DNA of 64,000 nucleotides from Xylogone sp. PMI_703. Its lineage: Eukaryota > Ascomycota > Leotiomycetes. The notes below the pieces were generated by a model, which saw only the letters and a list, made by a program, of their open reading frames with translations, made no database searches and was not told where the DNA came from. The translations under genes and the position numbers were made by a program. The DNA is taken from the NCBI GenBank assembly GCA_021399445.1, contig JAJTUQ010000005.1:2108001-2172000 (forward strand), in the 5' to 3' direction. Below are positions 45,425-56,244 of this stretch, piece after piece (position 1 is the stretch's first letter; every line of letters starts with the position of its first letter).

Positions 45425-45824
45425 ATCCCCTCTCGTACATCACACTTTTGGAGTTATTGATATAAATACAATATTCATTGCAAAACTTCTCTGAGATTTG
45501 GGACGATCTAATCCCTTTATTGATCAGTGGGAGAGGGTTCCTTTCAGTTTTGTAGATGCCATTCTTCGCAGGACCAACCGTTTGAAAGTAGGTGGATTAC
45601 GAATTACTTAGTATAGATAATGAGGATCACCTTACACGGAAGAGACTACTAAGCCAGCTTCAACGCGCTAGGAGGTTTAGAAGGGTTTGCTGATGAAGAC
45701 TTATCTAGGAGTATATCTGGTGCGCAAAATGATACCATCAAGGGAATTTTGCGTCCACTTATAACTCAGGAAGAGCAGACCAAGTTTTCCCGCCGCCTGA
45801 TTTATCTCTCCACGTTTCCGCATT
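45425..45824. other. Intergenic, no gene seen
   Basis: Convergent spacer between the carotenoid oxygenase and the P-loop gene. A short plus-strand frame near 45500-45590 has no recognisable domain. Confidence 0.45.
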
Positions 45825-46361
45825 CTATATTCTGCTTACAAACTCCTCTAGTTCTTTAGGTGATCGAAACCTGAGAACGTTCAAATGACTATACTCCGGC
45901 TGCTTCAACATCATCGGATATTCCCTTGCATGTTTCCAATGTGTTTTAATCGTCCAAAGAAACAAGTTTTCATCAGTGTCAAGTGTTAGATGATGCCATA
46001 AGTTCTCACGATTCCCATTCCAAAGTTCAGTCTGCCTGACCACGCGACCTATTGTTCGACATAGAAGTCTCCAGAGAGCCACTCGTAGAGGGTAATCGAG
46101 CCATATCAAGGTATCTGCCCGTGTCCAAACAATATCGCGTACGCGGGTATAATTACCGTCGGCTACCCAACGACCATCAGTTGGAAGAGCTTCATCTGTT
46201 CGTTCTCGCATCTCGCTGTTCGCAGCCTGGACCCAGTTCTCCTCCCAACTGAGGCCATCTAGCTCTACGTGACGAAGCTCGAGTTTCTCAGCTAACTCTC
46301 TAGCTAGAGTTGTCTTTCCTGAGCCAGATTTGCCAATAATGGTGATCCTTTCGAGAGCCAT
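45825..46361 (-). CDS. P-loop nucleoside kinase-like protein
   Basis: Intron-less, 178 residues from the ATG at 46361 (MALERITIIG). A start at 46481 would add 40 unconserved residues. The Walker A motif GKSGSGKTT lies at residues 10-18, and HVELDGLSW plus WVADGNYTRVRDIVW follow. ADTLIWLDYPLRVALWRLLCRT supplies the Walker B-like strand and lid region. The family covers small adenylate-kinase-like ATPases, annotated as topology modulation or FlaR-like proteins in bacteria and as P-loop NTPases in fungi. The substrate is unknown. No lesion. Confidence 0.85.
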   Translation of the reverse strand: MALERITIIGKSGSGKTTLARELAEKLELRHVELDGLSWEENWVQAANSEMRERTDEALPTDGRWVADGNYTRVRDIVWTRADTLIWLDYPLRVALWRLLCRTIGRVVRQTELWNGNRENLWHHLTLDTDENLFLWTIKTHWKHAREYPMMLKQPEYSHLNVLRFRSPKELEEFVSRI

Positions 46362-46481
46362 TGATGCTAGCAGTGTTATATTTTGGAAAGACTTTGATCT
46401 CGATGCATTCACAGAATTATTAAATCTTGACGGTTCAGATGGTTTGCCTATTTGTGAGTTCAGTTTCAGCTTAGTCATCAC

Positions 46482-47313
46482 GAGATTTTCCTCGCTACTG
46501 ATGCCATTCCATATATCGGTATTGGAGTTACCGGCGAGCCGGCGTATGAGTCACTCCGGTATACACAAACTTTTCAGCTTTAACTAACAACTTTACCATT
46601 CGTTTATCTATGCATGATTTGATTTTACTCGAATGCAAGAATAATGCCTGTAGTAATATTGGTTTTCAATCATATAAGCGTCATATAAGTTCATTTACAG
46701 TTTATAGGTCTGCCTCGCTACGCTAGTCTATTCGCCAATGGGAAATTGGTGGTTGGGCTAGAACAGCGTCGATTATACAGTACAATACAGCCAACACAGT
46801 ATGTATTGCTTATATTACGTAGTCATACTATTTATACTCTTGAAAGTAGCTTCATTAATAAGTAGGTCTTAAGTATGAATATCAAGCTTAAAGCTTTAAT
46901 ATAAGCGTTCACTGATATATTTTATCAGAAACGTAAGGCTAAAGATGCAGTAAAGTCAATGATTAGTAAATTGGTAAGCAATTTACAAATCCAGAACATT
47001 GGTGCATGAGGTAGAAGAGATGCTTGAATGGGGCATTTGCATGAACTATATTTCATATGTCTTACTAGTCTGTTTCTATCTGTTTCCCAATAAATTGTCA
47101 CCTTCCTGTGTATTTCCTCAGGCAATTTTGAAGTACCCTGCCTGTAGTTCTCTGAACGCACTTGTTGCGTGAATACATCTCGAACTAGCCAGAAACGATG
47201 ACTTTCTGGATAGCAGCATAGTTTTGGTATATATCTATGTGCTAAATAACGAGAACTAGCTAATTCAAGGCCGCTGAATATGAAGTTGGATACAAACGAG
47301 GGAGGCAAAGTTA
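46482..47313. other. Intergenic, no gene seen
   Basis: A minus-strand frame of 127 codons at 46925-47308 has no signal peptide or domain. Unsupported. Confidence 0.4.
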
Positions 47314-48310
47314 TCAGAGAAATTGTGCAAAGAATGAGCGCACTATTCTGTACCCGCGTATATACTCTTCAAATTTGTGAACGTCATTAAAATCCGCTCT
47401 GGTCTGGGTTAGTCAAGTAGAACACCAAGCAGAACACAAGATTTGTTGCTAGATAGTAATCTACATACCGGGAAGTCATCCAGCCATGATATTGGTCAGC
47501 AAATGTCTCACAATAGCTTTGTGGAGAGTTCTTTTTGAGGTGTGCAACCCATTCATCAATGGCCTAGATATATCATTTTAGTCATTCAATTGATAAATAA
47601 TAGAATATAAGGGTCGCTTACTTCAGGCACTTCATCTTGGCTGGGGAGGACAACCATAGGATTTACAACTTTCTTTGCATCCTCAGTATCAAGCAAAGAC
47701 GGGTGACACTGTCCTGAAGCTTTGAAAATAGTTCCTTGTTGAGATACCAGTGCGGCAATTTTGCCGCCCCAACAGAAGCCAAGAACTGCCCAGCTCTGAA
47801 TCTCTGGGTGAGCTTTCCTAATTGACTCCATAAGGGGAGCAATTAGTGGAACAGTTTTTGATGGGTTTGCTGGACCACCCATAAAATCGTAGATGGCTTT
47901 AAACTGAGCAGGTGTCTTGGGTGGAAAGTTTGCCATATCTTGCGGGTGATCTCCAAAGAAGTCTGGCATAAAGACTTTGTACTCTCCTGCTCCATCAGGC
48001 GTAGATGGATAACCAGTAGCAAGAATATCAGCTCCTCGCAAGGATTGAATATACAAGCCAAAGACATCGTAGACCACGAAAATGCCTCTTGTGGCAGTAG
48101 GTGGCCCTGTAACATCTATATATGAAATAAGTAAGACACCAGCCATTCAGCCTACTTGCCCGCATGCAAGACTTCAGAATGAGAATTGAAATGCTTACAA
48201 GTCTTCAGACCGTTGATATCACGATACTCTCCCTTTAACTTGTAGCTATCGTATCCACCAGCGACTGTCACTGGTGGACGGGTGCAACACGCTTTGCTTT
48301 GGACCTGCAT
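47314..48310 (-). CDS. Dienelactone hydrolase family protein
   Basis: Four exons (48310-48199, 48115-47622, 47563-47469, 47398-47314), about 261 residues. It begins with the fungal signature SKACCTRPPVTV...YKLKGEY. GIFVVYDVFGLY follows, then the nucleophile elbow GFCWGG (Cys152). The Asp of the triad lies in PSQDEVPE and the His in QYHGWM. Each junction is phase-consistent. The last intron uses the second CAG after a CTAAC branch. The alpha/beta hydrolase cleaves dienelactones or similar esters in aromatic catabolism, probably in the cytosol. No lesion. Confidence 0.92.
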
Positions 48311-48764
48311 GATTGGACAAGATTTTGACTTTTGTGTAGTTAGAAATAGATGTTCTGAAGTTGATGTATATGGAAATCCAAATTTTTAATAGCTATCAGG
48401 AAAGAACCAAGCGTTTATATAGAAATGAGAACGTCACTAAAGTACAACTTTATCAGCCTGTGCTACTAGACTCAAACTACGGGGTTTGAGTAGGATTATT
48501 AAGTGAAATACATGCATATCTAGAATCCCAAAATGTTGTTGTCGGTGTTTGGGAGATTTGTGATCCCGAAGTACTGAGCGGACTCCGCTGTGCTCCTTAG
48601 TCGTTCTGTGGCCGGCGCCATACAAACCTATACTCGACCAAATGCCGTCCACTGCATGCTGATGAATAAGTAAGCGATATCCTTCGAATGAGAAAAATTC
48701 TCGAACAGACTATTGAGCGTGTTTTGTTCAACATCATCTTTGATGGAAATCCCCACCAATTTCG
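48311..48764. other. Upstream region of dienelactone hydrolase, no gene seen
   Basis: No coding signal between the hydrolase start and the 19-bp repeat array. Confidence 0.5.
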
Positions 48765-48853
48765 CCGTACAGTATAGTAATGGCCGTGCGGTATAGCGAT
48801 CGCCGTACACTATAGCGATGGCCGTACGGTACAGTGATGGCCGTACAGTAAGC
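48765..48853. repeat. 19-bp tandem repeat, 4.7 copies
   Basis: Units start at 48765, 48784, 48803, 48822 and 48841, with consensus CCGTACRGTATAGCGATGG. Each full unit is exactly 19 bp, with a few substitutions per unit and no indels. The period is not a multiple of three, so it is not a protein repeat. Each unit holds a CCGTACGG-like palindromic core. It could be a minisatellite or a set of binding sites. Confidence 0.92.
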
Positions 48854-49880
48854 TTAAGTCCCCGTAAGCGAAGCATTGTAAGGTTTAAGCTTTATAAAGT
48901 TTGAGCCTTTAGGGCTTAAGGCACAGGCTAATGATCTTTGAATGTCATTTACTCAGTTTAAGCTAGTTATATTTAAATAAATTATTATACAGTTTGACTA
49001 TGATAAGGTAACTGAATATGTAAAAAATAATTAGATATTCGAAAGTTGGTTAACCCAATAATATTTAATTTAAAATTTATTGGGGGTGTCTGAGCGAGTG
49101 TCGTTTTGGTCAACTGTAGATAGTCGTCGGAAGGGAACGACACTAGGCTGATTAAGCATACCAATGATTAATTGATCATTGGTTGTGAAGCCCGAGTAGC
49201 GCTTAAGCTAACCGTAGTTGTAACAGAGGTACGAGGTGAGCCATTTGATTCGTTGGGCTGTGCTCGAAGTGGGTGGGAAATATCGCTTACTAACCATCTA
49301 GCACCTATGTGGTTACAGTAGACCAGCCTTTTCACGGAGTTTAAACTGTATGTAGACATATCAAACCCTTTCACTTGCACAAGATTACTGCACATTAAGG
49401 CTGTTCTAACCCACAGTGTAAATCCAAAATTGTTGGCGGGGAATGAGCGTATTGAAAGAGATAGACGAACACGTTAGTATGAGCAGAGAGATAAAGCCAC
49501 CAGAAATCAGTGTAACAAATAACGTGGAAGACAATAACAAAAAGCAATTTTATCAGTGCAAAAGTAATTAGTGATCAGCACTTAGTTGGGACAGTTACGT
49601 GAGCGTAAGTTTAATGGGACTGTTCAAAGGCTAGATAAAACGTATATAGCGCTTCTTTTCGCCCGGTTTTTCATGAAGAGATATTTAATAAGTCAACGTT
49701 CATGTATCTCTGCTGCTCTGGTTAACAAAACCCTTCAACTAATCAAAATTCTAAGGATTATCATTCTCGGCGATTAAGTCCATACTAGCCATAGTGAATA
49801 TGGTTCATAATTCTTCGTTGAAGGAGCTCCTAGACAACCATAGGTAATGCGTATACTCATTACTTAACATAAGTCATGAG
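48854..49880. other. Intergenic with nested inverted repeats
   Basis: Contains 9-bp arms AGTGTCGTT (49097-49105) and AACGACACT (49136-49144), then ACCAATGAT (49160-49168) and ATCATTGGT (49175-49183). These hairpins could belong to a decayed element. No gene seen. Confidence 0.5.
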
Positions 49881-50633
49881 ATGAGTGAGACTAAGATGCA
49901 ATTTAGTAAATATGCTCAGACATACACAGCGGCTCCCTTAATATCTGAACTCGCCTCCCAGCCACAACCTCCAGAAGGCTCAACCGTTATCAGTAAGGAT
50001 ACTCTCGTTTCTATCTCTCAATAGCTGATAAGTAATAACGGCATGTAGTATCATGTGCCGACCCAAGACTAATTCCGGAAGAATTTTTCGGTTTCTCCAG
50101 GCTGAGTAGGTATCGATTATGTGTGGTGGCTTTGGTTGGCCTTCTGCTGATGGACTGAAGGGGCTGGTGTTATTCGTAATGCAGGGGGGAGAGCAATGGA
50201 CGCCATCCGCTCATTAGTTGTTCTCGATGGGGTGATGAATGTTCGAACAGTCATTGTCGTACATCATACTGGTCCGTGGCCTTACCCTGCGCGTTTTCCT
50301 GGGGGACTGACAAAGCCGAATTACTAGATTGTGGAGCAACTCACCAGACGGATGAGGGGATTCGGCAGAGGCTAAAGAAATTTGCGGGCTCGCATTCTCA
50401 TGAGATTGACCAGATGAAGTTTGGAGAAATTACAAAGTAAGACTCCCTCCTTATCATATAACTCTTAACTTTACAATAGCTAACATGCTAATGATCGCGG
50501 GACCAGCCTTGAAAAGGGCATCAGGGAGGATATGCAAATCTTGAAGAGTTCGCCCTATTTGTCAAAGGACTTGGAGGTTTATGGCTTTTTATTCGACCTG
50601 AAGACAGGTGGCCTCACAGAAGTCACGATCTAG
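49881..50633 (+). CDS. Beta-class carbonic anhydrase (second subfamily)
   Basis: Five small exons (49881-49992, 50049-50105, 50161-50271, 50328-50436, 50507-50633) join in phase to about 171 residues. CADPRLIPEEFFGF gives zinc ligand Cys and the Asp-Arg dyad (CxDxR). AGVIRNAGGRAMDAIRSLVV follows, and VVHHTDCGATHQTDEG gives His and Cys. The end is IREDMQILKSSPYLS...VYGFLFDLKTGGLTEV. Exon 2 ends at GTAGGT and exon 3 follows CTGAAG, the pair that keeps the frame. It keeps the canonical HHTDCG, unlike the 33-kb copy. It hydrates CO2; a cytosolic location is likely because no targeting peptide is evident. No single exon is long enough to stand out, so the gene is easily missed. Confidence 0.85.
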
Positions 50634-51201
50634 ACAAAAGACGCCTCACGAGGTGGAGAGACCGGTATCAAATATAGAACTATGAGATATTTGGAATTCA
50701 GAGCAGTTCCAATTTGGATGCGTGCGCTAGCCAAATTTATACGATATGCTCCTCTTTTATTTCATCTTTTCCTTTTTCTTTTTCATTTTTCTTCTTTCCC
50801 CAGGCGTTACCAGATAATTCCGGAGTCCCACTTCGCTGTGCGGACAGGGCACGGTGGGACTATTCATACTCCTTGAGTGCAAGGATGGATAATAAATGGT
50901 GGGACTGTTTAGCGACGCAATATATGTGTTGGCTGCGGGACTTCTCTTGCGGGACTGCTGCTAAGACTTAGGAAGCTGTGGCGGTGCCAAGTTAAAACTA
51001 CATTGTGGGTGGATATCATCAAATGGAAAGTATGGGACCCTGTACCCCGCACATAAAGATGATCCCAACCAATGAGCGATATCTTGGCTATCCAAGTTCA
51101 ATATGAGATAAAAGAGAGAGAATAGCTAACTATAGCTACTCAAGATTATATAACCGTTCAGAGACTTGTCTGAATGACAGATTGTCGTGGTAAAGTTCTC
51201 A
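50634..51201. other. Intergenic, T-rich promoter-like stretch
   Basis: A TTTCC/TTTTTC-rich stretch at 50750-50800 lies about 400 bp before the P450 start. No gene seen. Confidence 0.45.
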
Positions 51202-53042
51202 ATGTCTCTCGCGAGTGGATTACCATGGATCGCATGGTGTCTTTTGGTTGGTATAGTAGTTATAAGAGCCATACTTGCATCGAGAAGACCAAAAGGTTTC
51301 CCACCTGGCCCCCCGACCATCCCGTTTCTCGGCAACCTCTCTCAAATACCCCTGAGGAAAGCGTTTTTAAAGTAATTCATGAAGCTTTATAGCGACGAAG
51401 GGCGATAATACTAACATTACCTTAGATGGGATAGTTGGACTGAACAATACGGCACAATTGTGGGTCTTAAATTCGGGACACAAAACGTTGTGATATTGAA
51501 TCACTATAAACATGTCAAGGAGTGAGAAAAATATCACAGCCTGCAGACTACTTCAACTAACCAGAGTAGGCTCTTTGATAAGCGGGGTGCTCTTTATTCC
51601 AGCCGACCGGAAAATTTCATTGGGAATGAACTTATATGTCCACGGAATGTCCATATTCTACTTTTACCATACGGTGAAGATTGGAGAAAACAGCGGAAAG
51701 TTGTGCAAGCCTTGCTGAATTTGACTGCGGTAAATCATATGCTCCCAGTCCAGAGCGCAGAGGCAAGCCAAACCTTGATGGATCTATGTTATGATCCAGA
51801 GGGATACTATGATCATATCCGACGTTACTCAACGGCGGTGATTTTAGCCACAGTTTTTGGTCAACGAGGAGCTCGGTTCAACTCTCCAAAGGTTCAGGCG
51901 TTATATCATGCGCAGGATCGGTTCACAGCTATTCTGGAACCTGGGGCCGCACCACCAGTAGACGCATTTCCTTTTTTGCGATATCTTCCTGATTTCATGG
52001 CTCCTTGGAAAAGAGAAGCTAGGGCTATCCGTCAGGAACAAAGCTCACTCTATTTCGCTCTATTGAATGAGACGAAGAGTATAGCGCAGGAGAGGCATTC
52101 TGACTGTTTTATGGCAAAACTTCTCGCTGAACAGGAGAAACATCAATTAGATGACGAACATTTAGCGTATCTTGGCGGCATCCTGGTATGTAAATGATGG
52201 TTCTGGCTATAGAGTGGCAAGACTGACGATGATTTGGCATGAAGATGGAGGCTGGCTCTGACACTACTGCCTCTACTCTACTTAACTTCATCCTGGCACT
52301 CACAAAATATCCCAATGTTCTTATCCAGGCCCAGAAAGAAATTGATATGGTCTGTGGCGACAAAAGATCACCATCTATTGAGGATCTTGATGAGCTCCCA
52401 TATCTATCAGCTTGTTTATCAGAGGTATGGGATATCAGTTCTTCCCTCCTACATATAGACTTACATTTCAACTACAGGTCTTGAGATGGAGACCAGTAGC
52501 TGCCGGAGGCATTCCCCATGTTCTCATCCAGGACGATGTCTACGAAGGATATGTCCTACCCAAGGGCACAATTTTATTTGCAAATACTTGGGCCATCAAT
52601 CGAAGTAAAGAAGAATACAATGAACCTGACGAATTTATTCCAAAGAGGTTTTTGAATAATAAGTTTGGAACCATTAATCTTGCGACAGCCGATGATGACC
52701 ATCGGAGAGTCACGTATGGGTTTGGCGCGGGGAGACGGGTCTGTCCAGGACAACGCCTGGCAGAGAACTCATTAGTATGTATATAACCCTCTCAGATGTA
52801 TTACCACGAGCTTACCAGACTAGAAAATTAATATGGCTAAGATTGTTTGGGCCTTTAATATTACAGCGGGTGCCTCCGATGTGAACACTAACATTGAAAC
52901 TGCGTATACAGATGGATTCTTGACCGCCCCAGCAAAGTTCCCCGTTCGCTTTACCCCACGATCAGAAAAGCATAAGTTAATTATTGAAGAAGAATTTGAG
53001 TCAGTAAAGCCTTTCTTAGCAAGGTTTACGCAGGATGCGTAA
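51202..53042 (+). CDS. Cytochrome P450 monooxygenase
   Basis: Six exons (51202-51371, 51426-51521, 51570-52185, 52245-52424, 52478-52774, 52824-53042), about 525 residues. An N-terminal membrane anchor (LPWIAWCLLVGIVVIRAIL) is followed by the proline-rich hinge FPPGPPTIPFLGN. The I-helix has MEAGSDTTAS, the ExxR motif is SEVLRWRP, and the heme loop is YGFGAGRRVCPGQRLAEN with the Cys ligand. It is an E-class group I fungal P450 bound to the ER, resembling O-methylsterigmatocystin oxidoreductase-type enzymes. The substrate is unknown. Intron 2 skips two AGs close to its CTAAC branch. No lesion. Confidence 0.93.
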
Positions 53043-53326
53043 CGGAGAGGATATTTTGTTCAAGAGAAGGGATACTTTGGATTATGGACTGCGTATACGC
53101 TGATCTTTTATTCTTAGATAACAAATAAGAAATTTGTAAATTTATCCAAATTATAATTTTCAATTGAATTATTTAATTGAGCTATAGAGAAATAGTGGGT
53201 CAGCACAGTGAACGCGAGATCGTGAATGCGCCATCTTGTCAATTGATGGAGTACTGAAGGCCAGGTAGATTTTGTTCAGAGCTTCGTCTCGTAGTAAGAT
53301 GGCCTATCCAAGGTATTTAAAGCACT
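53043..53326. other. Convergent spacer
   Basis: Short AT-rich interval between the 3' ends of the P450 and the aldo/keto reductase. No gene. Confidence 0.7.
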
Positions 53327-54642
53327 CTAGGAGCAATTGGCTACGATATCGATGTCAGCAAGCGCATCGAAGTTCAAATGCTCAGTGATACACACCTTTG
53401 GCAATTCAACATAGTCGACATACCCTCCAATAGCATTAAGCCAGGAACCGTCATTATTCTGTCCCAGCATCCTAAGCGGAAAGCCGATATCAAAAGGTGC
53501 GGCACCTTCTATTTCTTTGATCTCTTCATTGCTAAGTGTCACACTCAAAGCCTCAATATTTCCCTTCAGATGCTCAAGCTTTCTACAGCCAACAATTGGA
53601 AATACATAAGGAGTCTTATGCATAACATATGATAGCGCAACGCTTGTAATGGCTGTACCCTTTCTATTTGCAATCTTCTCCAGTGCCTTCGATACTTGCA
53701 CGACGCTCTCTGATCGTTCCCTGTTCGAACGACCTTCTCCTGCATTCAGCTGAGCTTCGGTCTTGAATGCACCACCTCCTAATGCACCCCATGGTGCAAT
53801 ACCCATGCCTTCAGCGACACACATAGGAATGATATCTCGTTCGAAATCGCGGTGTGCCGCTGACCACTGACCCTGATACACTGAGAATGGACATAAACCA
53901 TGACAGCGAGCATATTCGTTTGCCTTGGAGACAATCCAAGCTGGTGTATCGGATACGCCAAGATATAAGACCTTGCCAGCTAGAACAACTTTATTAAGGG
54001 AGTGCATCAGCTCTGGTATGGAAGTCTTGAAGTCCCACCAGTGGATGTAAAGCTATAAAGAGAGTTATAATCGGTCAAGAAGTTCTAACGAGGGAGTGGA
54101 TACATACAAGGTCAATATAAGTTGTCTGAAGATTTTTAAGGCTATTTTCGAGGGAGAGGTGGAGACTTTTTGCACCGTTCCCGCCAGTATTGACTATTAT
54201 CTCCGATCCGCCATAAGTTGCACGGTATGGCGTGGTGTATTTTGTAGCTATAACCATCTGATCTCGCACCCCGCGTTTCTTCATCCATTCACCGATCCAT
54301 TGCTCTGACTGCCCTTTTTGGTAGTTGTTTGCCCTGTAAACAATTTAGAAAGAATCCAATACAAAATATTTAAGTGTACAAACGTGTCAATGAAGTTGCC
54401 TCCATTTTCATAAAAATGATCAAGTATTTCCTCTGATGTTTGCTGGTCACACTCACCCAGCAGATCTTTCCTATAGCAATTGTTAACGCCGATCAAGTGA
54501 CATAGCTGAGCCATATTCACCAGTTATCACCAAAACTCATACCTCCCAAACATAGGGGACTGACTCTCACTGCAGCCGATGGAGATAACATCCGGTAGTA
54601 TCCCAATACAGACTTTGGAGTAGGTGGTCCTGCAAAAGCCAT
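53327..54642 (-). CDS. Aldo/keto reductase (aryl-alcohol dehydrogenase type)
   Basis: Four exons (54642-54521, 54470-54384, 54333-54108, 54052-53327), about 386 residues. It starts MAFAGPPTPKSVLGYYRMLS and continues VSPLCLGGMSFGDNW. The active-site Tyr lies in the FIDT-ANNYQKGQSE junction, the Lys in MVIATKY and the His in YIHWWD. Cofactor-end motifs include FPIVGCRKLEHL. It is of the norsolorinic-acid-reductase/aryl-alcohol-dehydrogenase clade, NADP-dependent and cytosolic. The convergent P450 neighbour suggests, without proof, a shared pathway. All junctions are in phase. Confidence 0.92.
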
Positions 54643-55538
54643 TTTGTATAGAAGTAGTCTTGGAATAAGCGGAATGTGAGGTTAATATGGGTTCCGGCGA
54701 ACAGAACGAGATGTCGATTTGAGGAGAGCGGTATTTGTTTTGACATTGATAGCACTCTTTTATATATTTCTGGACGCTGGAAAATCGAAGCATCTTGTTT
54801 TTTTCAGTTTCTTGGTCCCCCCAAAGCAAGGATTTACTATGAGTCTAAAAACTGTAGATATTCGGAGCAGTGACATGCTCGGTGATATAACTCTTATTTC
54901 CATAATCTCCACCAAGCAATTCAAAAAGACATAAAGTTGTGCCGCATTATGCAACACCAAAATTGTTAGAAACGTTACATAGAAGGCAGGATATCTATTA
55001 GAATTCAAGAATTTTCGGATGTACATCCTGTACATCCCTTGGTTACTTTCTCCGAAAAGTGCTTACAAACACATTATCCAAGCTGCTTTTGATTGGTAGG
55101 AGCTCTTCTGTCTTAGGCGTTAAGGATGTACAGTACTCAGTAAGGGCGCATATTTACGCACTGCCAAGAAGAGGAGATCAACCCATGCCTAGAGGACAGG
55201 CTCAGTGGTAAAGCATCCTATTCGATGTGTTCTTCAGGTGAGCAAGTATGAGAGTAATTTCCACACGCAGCGGGCTGGGAATTCCCATCCAATCCCACGC
55301 TAGCCGAAGTCATCCCGCAAAACCGTCCTGATCCAGTTGAATATCGAAATATCAAATGTTCGCAAATAATGTGACTCATAAATCATGCGAGTTACATACG
55401 TTCCGGTCCATTACTAATTGACTGTCAAGCAAAAGCTTTAAAAGAATCAGTCTTCTACATCTCGTCACATGCACCAAAGAGAGCCTTCTATTCACGGGCC
55501 ATAGTCTTTCACTCTAAACTTCTTTAGGGTTAAAAGAA
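54643..55538. other. Intergenic, no gene seen
   Basis: A CCTGTACATCC duplication lies near 55010-55040 (TGTACATCCTGTACATCC). A tRNA-like D-loop string near 55200 is discussed under rejected items. No gene. Confidence 0.45.
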
Positions 55539-56244
55539 TTAAAATGAATTTTGATAGGGCTTTGTGAGAAATATATCGTAAAAGCTTATATCTGATGAAT
55601 TGAAGCATGTATTGAAATAGTCCACAGGAATTGCATCAGCTGGTTCCACAAACTCGATGTCAACGCACTAGAAGGAGACTGTTAACGCAAATTCATTCAT
55701 GATCTAAATTTTTAAAACTTACATTACATAAAGACGCTCCGTGTTGTGCTGTCATTAGCACTTGTATAGTTGCGAAATCCCCAACTTTGATGCTGACATT
55801 CGCGGGAGGCGGCACGTGTGGTAGACAGAAAGTTCCGGGATAAGCATTATTGCTAGGCCCGTGGATTTGGAAAGGAGTAATGAGAGGGTGGTTAAAATGG
55901 AGAGGACCACCATCAGGTCCATCAGTACCAAAACCCATATTTATGTAGAAGAGCGCCTTTGAGTGTCCCACATCATGGCCTGGCTGCAGCGCTATTGCAC
56001 CTCCGTTGATAGGCCATTTGGTTCGGTTACGAGAGAGACTCATGCCACCACCTAAGATAAGACGAGTTAGTATGAGTATCTCTACAGTAGCCAAATACTC
56101 ACAAGGATATACCCATTGCATGGCATAAGGGAATGTCTGATTTGTTATGAGATTGTTCCCACGGTCTCCGGGATAAGTGATGACAGTATGAGGATAGGCC
56201 ACCGACGTCAAAAGAGCCGTAAAAAGGAGTAATAAAGTACGCAT
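55539..56244 (-). CDS. X325/Bim1-like secreted copper-binding protein
   Basis: Three exons (56244-56103, 56051-55723, 55667-55539), about 199 residues. The signal peptide (MRTLLLLFTALLTSVAYP) precedes HTVITYPGDRGNNL, whose His would be the mature N-terminus of the copper site. YAMQWVYPC, GGMSLSRNRTKWP, the second His region QPGHDVGHSKAL, FGTDGPDGG and VGDFATIQV are all family-typical, ending CVDIEFVEP...FNTCFNSS. The usual Ser/Thr-rich GPI tail is absent, so the protein should be soluble. PGDR replaces the common PGWR. Family members bind copper and have been linked to copper uptake, not polysaccharide cleavage. Confidence 0.9.

Noticed and set aside
48628..48876. Small protein encoded across the 19-bp repeats
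   Set aside because: The frame is a by-product of the repeat array. The 19-bp period shifts the frame each unit and no family signal exists.
55190..55310. tRNA gene
   Set aside because: GGCTCAGTGGTAAAGC resembles a D-arm, but no matching acceptor, anticodon or T-arm stems could be paired and no clean B box follows.
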